DNA of 14,810 bases from Candidatus Lloydbacteria bacterium RIFCSPLOWO2_02_FULL_54_12 (GTDB lineage: Bacteria; Patescibacteriota; Minisyncoccia; Phycocordibacterales; UBA6899), in assembly GCA_001819095.1 (NCBI GenBank), contig MHLS01000045.1, forward strand, positions 1 through 14,810, given 5' to 3'. Under the pieces are notes generated by a model. It was not told where the DNA came from and ran no database searches. It saw nothing but the letters and a program-made list of their open reading frames with translations. The position numbers and the translations under genes are program-made. This document shows positions 1-3,902 of this stretch, in pieces (position 1 is the stretch's first letter; every line of letters begins with the position of its first letter).

Positions 1-52
1 CCTCGCGTTTCTCGTAGAGGGGTACGACGACCCCTTCGGGTTTTGACGTCAT
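1..52 (-). CDS. 5' end of a transporter gene, probably the ABC ATP-binding subunit (partial)
   Basis: Only the first 17 codons are inside the window (MTSKPEGVVVPLYEKRE), so the product cannot be recognised from its own sequence. The ATG lies 2 nt after the permease stop codon (TAG-CC-ATG on the minus strand), with a purine-rich stretch (GGAAAGGAAA) just upstream, so it is translationally coupled to the permease. In NitT/TauT-type operons the gene after the permease is usually the ATPase, and that is the basis of the call. It is inference from position only. Confidence 0.45.
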   Translation of the reverse strand, partial: MTSKPEGVVVPLYEKRE

Positions 53-54
53 GG

Positions 55-855
55 CTATTTCCTTTCCAGTGTCATGTTGGCGTACGGACACGCGATGTCT
101 TTCAGCATGCGGAACGCGTAATCCATTCCGAGACCGAACATGGCGATGGCGAGCTGAATCGCAAAGACGTTCTCAAGCAGAAAGTGCTTGTTGTCGTTGA
201 TGAGGAGCGCGCCTAAGCCGCCTTCCGAGCGGACGAAGCCTTCGACCATGGTGAGCATCACCCACCCGATTGCGGCATTCAAGCGCATCTGCTCCAGCAC
301 CTGATCGGCCCGTCCCAAAACGACGACCTCGAACGTCACACGCCACTCGCTCATGCCGAGCGATCTAGCGTGGTCGAACTCGTCTTTCGGAATCTCGTCG
401 ATAATCGCGACCATGGACGAAATGAAGAAGACCGCGATGCCGAACGTGATGAGCGCCACCTTCAAGGTGTGCCCGCCGCCCAAAAGGACCGTGAAGAGGA
501 ATGTGAGTCCGGAAAGACCAAGGAACCTCCCCTTCGTGGCCGCAAGCGACACGGGTCGCATGATACCGAGCACGGCGCCGTACGAGACGACGAGCGTGAT
601 GACCGTCGCGATCGCTATTGCTTCGAGATTCGTGACCAAACTCGACCAGAGTGCGGTCAAGAGGTCGCCGTTCATGAGCATTTCGCCGAACGCCTTCAAG
701 ACGGGTATCGGTCTCGGGATCAAGGCCGACGGACCGTAACTCCAGATCGCGAGCATTGCGGCAATCCAGAATCCGCCGATGATGAGCATCGCGCTCGACC
801 CAATCTTTTCATTGGGTGTGAGCGCGCGCATGAAATCTTTCGTGGAAAGTTTCAC
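55..855 (-). CDS. ABC transporter permease, NitT/TauT-like (BPD_transp_1 family)
   Basis: This is an integral membrane permease of 266 aa. It has several hydrophobic segments (about residues 22-42, 76-97, 112-150 and 195-245). An EAA-type cytoplasmic loop around residues 159-180 (DEFDHARSLGMSEWRVTFEVVV) is the docking site for the ATPase. The family imports small anions or organic compounds such as nitrate, sulfonates, taurine or pyrimidine precursors; the substrate cannot be read from the sequence. The start is the GTG at 855, which is preceded by AAGGAGG, the clearest Shine-Dalgarno in the window. The frame stays open to 975, but that extension crosses a terminator hairpin and is not protein-like. 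Upstream on the same strand is the SBP-OmpA gene, and downstream the probable ATPase starts after 2 nt. I infer one transport operon. The fold and family are fairly sure, the substrate is unknown. Confidence 0.85.
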   Translation of the reverse strand: MKLSTKDFMRALTPNEKIGSSAMLIIGGFWIAAMLAIWSYGPSALIPRPIPVLKAFGEMLMNGDLLTALWSSLVTNLEAIAIATVITLVVSYGAVLGIMRPVSLAATKGRFLGLSGLTFLFTVLLGGGHTLKVALITFGIAVFFISSMVAIIDEIPKDEFDHARSLGMSEWRVTFEVVVLGRADQVLEQMRLNAAIGWVMLTMVEGFVRSEGGLGALLINDNKHFLLENVFAIQLAIAMFGLGMDYAFRMLKDIACPYANMTLERK

Positions 856-910
856 TATTCCTCCTTCGTTCAAAAAAAACGCTGTTGATGAAAAGAACTT
901 GCTTTCTCTT

Positions 911-940
911 AGCCCTCTTTTGTGTTTGCAAAACAGAGCT
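911..940. repeat. Imperfect hairpin in the SBP-permease spacer
   Basis: Arms 911-922 and 929-940 pair at 10 of 12 positions around a 6-nt loop. It lies directly downstream (minus sense) of the terminator at 944-973. No T-tract follows, so it is not itself a terminator. Confidence 0.4.
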
Positions 941-943
941 AAG

Positions 944-973
944 AAAAAGACCCGGCCGGTAATTGGCCGGGTC
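944..973 (-). terminator. Intrinsic terminator (minus strand) between SBP-OmpA and permease
   Basis: There is a perfect 9-bp GC-rich stem, GACCCGGCC (949-957) with GGCCGGGTC (965-973), and a 7-nt loop. Read on the minus strand it is followed by TTTTTCTT (from 948 down). It would end most transcripts of the SBP-OmpA gene before the permease. Confidence 0.7.
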
Positions 974-1013
974 ACTGATGCGAACTACTGATGAGGTCGG
1001 GCTTAGGGCTCGT

Positions 1014-1041
1014 CCACAAATAACGTCCTCGTTATGTGTGG
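1014..1041. repeat. Hairpin in the SBP-permease spacer
   Basis: Arms 1014-1025 (CCACAAATAACG) and 1030-1041 (CGTTATGTGTGG) pair at 11 of 12 positions around a 4-nt loop. It lies in the gene-free stretch 856-1096 and has no T-tract. Confidence 0.55.
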
Positions 1042-1044
1042 TTA

Positions 1045-1107
1045 CGGCCCTTTGTGCCTCATCCATATTTTGTAGAACTTATTTATGGATGAGGCCTTAA
1101 CGGGCCG
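1045..1107. repeat. Nested inverted repeat overlapping the SBP-OmpA stop codon
   Basis: The inner arms GCCTCATCCATA (1056-1067) and TATGGATGAGGC (1084-1095) form a perfect 12-bp stem with a 16-nt loop. Outer arms CGGCCC (1045-1050) and GGGCCG (1102-1107) extend it. The TAA stop of the minus-strand gene (1097-1099) sits between the inner and outer arms. No T-tract follows on either strand. A role in 3'-end protection of mRNA is possible. Confidence 0.55.
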
Positions 1108-1684
1108 CCGTCCCCAAGATCACGTCCACGCGACGATTGACCGCACGATTGGCCGTCGAGGTGTTCGCCACTTTCGGGGCGTCCTCGCCGTGTCCCACCA
1201 CGCGGAAGCGATCGATCGGGAAGTTCTTGGCGCTTTGGCTATTGAGCCAGTTGCGAACCGCCATTGCGCGCTCTTGCGAGAGCTTGCGGTTGTACTCGGC
1301 GTCGCCGACATCGTCGGTATGGCCGTGAATCTCGACCGCAAGCGAACCTGCGACGAGGAGGCCTTCCTTCAGTTCCTCGAGAGTGGAGACCGTCTCCGAC
1401 GTGAAGCTTGCGCTTCCCGTCTGGAAGTTGATCGTCCATGAACGCGTCGAAACGCGCTCACCGACGCCCACGGTGCCCTTCCAGCTCGGAGCTTCCACAG
1501 GAGCCGACGCCACTTCCGGAGACCGCGCCGCCACCGCTTTCACATACGAGGTGTTGAGCGCCTCGGAGATCGGCGGAAACGTCGGCATGAACTTCGGATA
1601 TTGGACCGACTGGATCTTGCCGAACGTGTTGTACGTCGCGGCAAAGATGTTGTCGGAGCCCGAGGAGATGCCGAACGCAGAGAC
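1097..1684 (-). CDS. N-terminally truncated ABC substrate-binding protein fused to OmpA domain
   Basis: Two parts are visible. The first is the C-terminal end of a periplasmic substrate-binding protein (from AFGISSGSDNIFAATYNTFG to about NTSYVKAVAARS). The second is a complete OmpA-like peptidoglycan-binding domain of about 110 residues: INFQTGSASF, then VEIHGHTDDVGD, LSQERAMAVRNWL, and a C-terminal NRAVNRRVDVIL. Such SBP-OmpA fusions are known and would tether the binding protein to the wall. The frame stays open to 1894, but the part beyond 1684 is rich in Phe, Arg and Val and is antisense to a Glu/Lys-rich plus-strand frame, so I take it as non-coding shadow. Most of the SBP domain and any signal peptide are therefore missing. 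No convincing start codon was found; in-frame ATG 1588 is one option. It is probably a broken gene, or half of a chimeric join. Confidence 0.75.
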   Translation of the reverse strand, partial: VSAFGISSGSDNIFAATYNTFGKIQSVQYPKFMPTFPPISEALNTSYVKAVAARSPEVASAPVEAPSWKGTVGVGERVSTRSWTINFQTGSASFTSETVSTLEELKEGLLVAGSLAVEIHGHTDDVGDAEYNRKLSQERAMAVRNWLNSQSAKNFPIDRFRVVGHGEDAPKVANTSTANRAVNRRVDVILGTAAR

Positions 1685-1858
1685 ATGGCCGCGGGAACCC
1701 CCTCCGGTGTCACGAAAGAAGACGTCGTCCTCGCAGTCGACGAGATGTACATCGAGAAAAAAGGGCTTCCGCACGAAGACGAAGTGCAGGAGTTCGTCGA
1801 ATCGATACGAAAACAGATCGACAGGGAAGCGCTCTTGCGGCAGAAAAGCCGCCCGTAG
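1685..1858 (+). CDS. 3' fragment of an unrecognised plus-strand gene
   Basis: The frame reads from an ATG at 1685 to TAG at 1858. It encodes an acidic/basic helical segment containing TKEDVVLAVDEMYIEKKGL and ending in LLRQKSRP. Composition (Glu, Asp, Lys, Val) and the adjacent plus-strand terminator at 1884-1906 argue that this is the true coding strand here, rather than the antisense frame. No ribosome-binding site precedes the ATG, and the sequence to its left belongs to the SBP-OmpA gene on the other strand. It is therefore likely the 3' end of a longer gene whose 5' part was lost at the junction. The product was not recognised. Confidence 0.45.
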   Translation: MAAGTPSGVTKEDVVLAVDEMYIEKKGLPHEDEVQEFVESIRKQIDREALLRQKSRP

Positions 1859-1883
1859 CACCCTCTCGGTGTAAAATTCAAGA

Positions 1884-1906
1884 CCCCGCTTCACGCGGGG
1901 CTTTTT
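1884..1906 (+). terminator. Intrinsic terminator (plus strand)
   Basis: CCCCGC (1884-1889) pairs with GCGGGG (1895-1900) around a 5-nt loop, followed by CTTTTTCTT. It ends the transcript of the 1685-1858 gene fragment. Confidence 0.75.
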
Positions 1907-1928
1907 CTTGCGTCATGTGAAAAAATAC

Positions 1929-1980
1929 AAGGTGGAAGATTGCAAAAGACCTTCCGGTATGTTTAAGTTACCGCCGGAAG
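1929..1980 (+). promoter_or_regulatory. Structured leader of the small membrane protein gene
   Basis: Two mutually exclusive pairings are visible upstream of the ATG at 2010. AAGGT (1929-1933) can pair with ACCTT (1949-1953). Alternatively CTTCCGG (1951-1957) can pair with CCGGAAG (1974-1980), with GGTA/TACC inside. A possible promoter, TTGCAA (1940-1945) with a 16-nt spacer to TTTAAG (1962-1967), overlaps, so the region may be promoter rather than leader. Confidence 0.3.
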
Positions 1981-2009
1981 AACGATTCCTTACTAAAAGG
2001 GAGACTGCA

Positions 2010-2234
2010 ATGAAACTCAAGTTTTGGTTTTCGGTATTTGGTGGCGCACTGGCGGGAGGGCTTCTCTTTCTCGTTCTGGTCGCCCTCGGATTCTTCGCGT
2101 GGATGCTTTCGCTTCTCTTCAAATTCCTCGTGATCGGCGCGATCGTTGCGCTTTTCGGCGCCATTGTCGTCAAAACCGTCTCCGCCTTGTCAACGAAAGA
2201 CGACGGCGGCGACTGCTGCACAAAGAAGGATTGA
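2010..2234 (+). CDS. Small two-helix membrane protein, function unknown
   Basis: This protein of 74 aa has two hydrophobic segments, about residues 5-31 and 33-58, and a short polar tail with a Cys pair (GDCCTKKD) at the C-terminus. I chose the ATG at 2010 because AAAAGGGAG lies 6 nt upstream; the frame extends to 1908, but that part covers the terminator and leader hairpins. I do not recognise the family. The gene has a terminator before it, a structured leader, and a TTGACG promoter-like sequence overlapping its stop, so it looks monocistronic. The vicinal cysteines could bind metal or form a disulfide, which is speculation. Confidence 0.65.
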   Translation: MKLKFWFSVFGGALAGGLLFLVLVALGFFAWMLSLLFKFLVIGAIVALFGAIVVKTVSALSTKDDGGDCCTKKD

Positions 2235-2258
2235 CGAAATACGGAAGTGCGCTAGGCT
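2231..2258 (+). promoter_or_regulatory. Candidate promoter for the RNA-like region 2264-2480
   Basis: TTGACG (2231-2236, 5 of 6 to consensus) is followed after 16 nt by TAGGCT (2253-2258), a weak -10 box. The -35 box overlaps the stop codon of the 74-aa gene. The predicted start is near 2264-2266. Confidence 0.35.
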
Positions 2259-2263
2259 AGAGG

Positions 2264-2480
2264 ACAGAATGCCCCTCTCCGTTCTCTGGGGACGGTCCAG
2301 TGGCCACCGCAGTTACGTAGAGAGAGAATCCGCGAGATTATCGCCCTGTGGGTGTTGCCCGGTGGGACGAGGGAGTCTGTTGCGCTGGCAACTTTGCTCT
2401 TTATCCTTAGTTAATCGGGATTCACAACCCCACATATCACTGTCCGAGCCCGATGCGCAAGCGTCGGGCTTTTTCTTTTT
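2264..2480 (+). ncRNA. Candidate structured RNA of unknown class
   Basis: The region 2235-2532 contains no credible gene. Between a promoter-like sequence and a strong terminator lie about 215 nt with a long-range helix. ACAGA near 2264 can pair with TCTGT near 2376-2380, and the CCCTC that follows can pair with GAGGG (2370-2374). Further local hairpins include GTTGC/GCAAC (2379-2392). The size and closing-stem layout resemble 6S RNA, but I see no sequence signature that proves it. I saw no signatures of RNase P RNA, tmRNA or SRP RNA. It could also be a long 3' UTR of the 74-aa gene. Confidence 0.3.
2447..2480 (+). terminator. Strong intrinsic terminator (plus strand)
   Basis: AGCCCGATGC (2447-2456) pairs with GCGTCGGGCT (2461-2470), with one T-G wobble, around a GCAA tetraloop. 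It is followed by TTTTCTTTTT. It lies about 210 nt after the 74-aa gene and 52 nt before the next start, which implies a transcribed unit ending here. Confidence 0.85.
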
Positions 2481-2498
2481 ACGCGGGGAAAACTGTGG

Positions 2499-2504
2499 TA
2501 GCGT
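2499..2504 (+). promoter_or_regulatory. Possible -10 box of the pyroglutamyl peptidase gene
   Basis: TAGCGT preceded by TGG (extended -10 like) lies 28 nt before the ATG. The -35 region is only a T-rich stretch. This is weak evidence. Confidence 0.25.
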
Positions 2505-2532
2505 ATGGAGAGAGTGCAAAGCTGGAGTACGC

Positions 2533-3123
2533 ATGCGTATCTTACTCACGGCATACGAACCATTCGGAAGCGTGACGGAAAATATCACCGAGCGGGTGGC
2601 CGACAAGATCCAAATGGGGTGGAAGAGCACCGAGGACGAACTCGTCGTCCTCAAGTTGCCCGTTCTCTGGAGTAGGGCGGAAACCCTGCTTACGCGAGCG
2701 CTCGACAGACTAAATCCCGACGTGGTCGTCTCAATGGGGCACGCCGAGGGGTATCCTGCTATCACCGTCGAGACGCGCTACTTCAATATCGCGGAAGGCG
2801 CGGACAACCAAGGAAAGGTGCGGGAAGGCGGCGTCATCCGTCGTGGCGGGGAAGATTTTTACGACACCAATGTCGACGCCGACGGACTCGCCAAGTTCCT
2901 CACCCACAAGAAGGTGCCGGTAGTCGTTCATGGAGGAAAAGAAGGGATGACTTACCTCTGCAATTTCGCCGGATATGTTGTCATGCGACACATTCGGGAG
3001 ACAGGGCGCGAAAAGCCTTTATTCATCTTCCTCCACCTTCCGCCCGATGCACTCCCCTTTCTTCGTTTGGTGCGCGGAGTGACGAAGGTCACCGAGTTCC
3101 TCGTTGCAGAAGCCCGACCCTAG
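2533..3123 (+). CDS. pcp: Pyroglutamyl-peptidase I (peptidase C15)
   Basis: This cytoplasmic cysteine peptidase removes N-terminal pyroglutamate from peptides. The protein has 196 aa, close to the usual family length of about 200-215. It opens with the family signature MRILLTAYEPFGS. The catalytic triad can be placed at Glu80 (AITVETR), Cys143 (TYLCNFAGY) and His168 (IFLHLPPD), almost the same positions as in the Bacillus enzyme (81/144/168). The conserved NIA segment also follows the glutamate (FNIAEGADNQGK). The start ATG has GGAG 6 nt upstream. The open frame reaches back to 2146, but that part is the RNA-like region and terminator and is not coding. It is monocistronic, flanked by terminators on both sides. 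Its TAG stop lies in the loop of the downstream terminator. Confidence 0.9.
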   Translation: MRILLTAYEPFGSVTENITERVADKIQMGWKSTEDELVVLKLPVLWSRAETLLTRALDRLNPDVVVSMGHAEGYPAITVETRYFNIAEGADNQGKVREGGVIRRGGEDFYDTNVDADGLAKFLTHKKVPVVVHGGKEGMTYLCNFAGYVVMRHIRETGREKPLFIFLHLPPDALPFLRLVRGVTKVTEFLVAEARP

Positions 3124-3135
3124 GTCGGGTTTTTT
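3113..3135 (+). terminator. Intrinsic terminator overlapping the pcp stop codon
   Basis: CCCGACC (3113-3119) pairs with GGTCGGG (3123-3129) around a 3-nt loop, followed by six T. The stop codon TAG (3121-3123) spans the loop and first stem base. The last codons of pcp form the 5' arm, a compact overlap of coding and termination signals. Confidence 0.85.
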
Positions 3136-3154
3136 CTTCGACCTTTTGAGATTT

Positions 3155-3607
3155 CTATCCTCTCACATACACCCACGCGATCGCACCGCTTTCGAGGATG
3201 ACTTCTACCCGCTCATACGCGTCCGTTTCATAGTCGTCGATCTTCTCCAGTTCATCGTCGGCGACCTCGATCACCAACCCTTCCACATGCCCTTCCTTGC
3301 TGGGAATAATAAGCGGGTAGATTTCCCCGTCAATTTCGATCTCGGACCTTCTGTACTCTCGGAGTACATCGGGAACGCCCGTGGTCTCTCGCCCCCAGAC
3401 GCTTCGCTGTATCTTCGGGTCGGCAAGTGTGCCGTAGATGAACAACTTATTGGTGTGTAATACCCCGCTACTCTGTAGCGGGGATACACAAAAATCAGTA
3501 TCGGCGGCGGCCGATTCTTTCTCCAAAAAAACACCCATGGTACCGCGTGCCAAATACCCCGTCGGCTTGCCACGGGGTAAGGACACGCGGTGTGTTTTAT
3601 TGGCCAT
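3155..3607 (-). CDS. Gamma-glutamylcyclotransferase-like (AIG2/GGCT fold) protein
   Basis: The recognisable domain starts at residue 55 of this frame with LFIYGTLADP, the substrate-binding YGTL motif of the GGCT/AIG2 family. It continues through EGHVEGLVIEV and KIDDYETDAYERV, where the Glu corresponds to the family's catalytic acid. It ends with AWVYVRG. The family releases 5-oxoproline from gamma-glutamyl peptides or amines; the exact substrate is unknown. The start is uncertain. The domain alone would begin at TTG 3445 (96 aa). The other in-frame starts are ATG 3538 and ATG 3607, neither with a Shine-Dalgarno. Residues 1-54 are encoded by DNA full of hairpins and look unlike protein, so the real product is probably shorter. 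The gene follows the 82-aa membrane protein gene. Its neighbour pcp, converging from the left, also acts on pyroglutamyl compounds. Confidence 0.75.
   Translation of the reverse strand: MANKTHRVSLPRGKPTGYLARGTMGVFLEKESAAADTDFCVSPLQSSGVLHTNKLFIYGTLADPKIQRSVWGRETTGVPDVLREYRRSEIEIDGEIYPLIIPSKEGHVEGLVIEVADDELEKIDDYETDAYERVEVILESGAIAWVYVRG
3463..3483. repeat. Perfect 9-bp hairpin just upstream of the GGCT domain
   Basis: CCCCGCTAC (3463-3471) pairs with GTAGCGGGG (3475-3483) around a 3-nt loop. Outer TGTA/TACA can add 4 bp on the minus strand. It sits 17 nt before the TTG at 3445 and has no T-tract. Confidence 0.65.
3542..3591. repeat. Nested perfect hairpin (two 8-bp stems)
   Basis: The outer arms are ACCGCGTG (3542-3549) and CACGCGGT (3584-3591). 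The inner arms are TACCCCGT (3555-3562) and ACGGGGTA (3572-3579), with GG/CC at the tip. On the minus strand a run of seven T follows about 20 nt later (GGTGTTTTTTTGG), so it may act as a weak terminator or leader structure. Confidence 0.6.
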
Positions 3608-3637
3608 GAAAGCGCTTGAACTGTTGCAAGAATAGGA

Positions 3638-3886
3638 TTACCTCTTTTCAATCCACCACTTTTTTACAAACGGCAAGGAAAGCGTCGAAAGGATGTAGCC
3701 ACCGGTCGGAATAAATGCCTTCAACCATGGAGAACTTTCGTTGATTAGCAACAACCACACATGAGCAACAACGTAGGTTGCTATGGAGATAAAAATACGT
3801 CGGGTAAAGCTTACTTCCCATGCCTTATCAAGCTCGACGCGATTATTTCTCTCTCGGATCTGCGTGATCTCTTTTTCAACATCCAT
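3638..3886 (-). CDS. Conserved small membrane protein downstream of secA
   Basis: This protein of 82 aa has a charged N-terminal helix (EKEITQIRERNNRVELDKAWE), the motif SFTRRIFISIATYVVAHVW leading into a first membrane segment (about residues 31-49), and a second one near residues 55-74. It ends in KKWWIEKR. Proteins with this layout (charged helix, WExSxTRR, two helices, FxKKxW end) recur as hypothetical proteins in Patescibacteria and other bacteria; the function is not known to me. The ATG is 16 nt after the secA stop, so it is probably co-transcribed with secA. A link to protein export is possible from position only. Confidence 0.75.
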   Translation of the reverse strand: MDVEKEITQIRERNNRVELDKAWEVSFTRRIFISIATYVVAHVWLLLINESSPWLKAFIPTGGYILSTLSLPFVKKWWIEKR

Positions 3887-3902
3887 GACTTTTTAAGTTT
3901 TT

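Noticed and set aside
856..975. 40-codon upstream extension of the permease frame
   Set aside because: It crosses the terminator hairpin and a T-rich stretch, while GTG 855 has a strong AAGGAGG ribosome-binding site.
1685..1894. N-terminal 70 codons of the minus-strand SBP-OmpA frame as real protein
   Set aside because: Phe/Arg/Val-rich composition is typical of the antisense of a Glu/Lys-rich gene; the plus frame there ends properly at a stop followed by a terminator.
2146..2532. N-terminal extension of the pcp frame
   Set aside because: It overlaps the 74-aa gene, the RNA-like region and a strong terminator; the pcp signature starts at ATG 2533.
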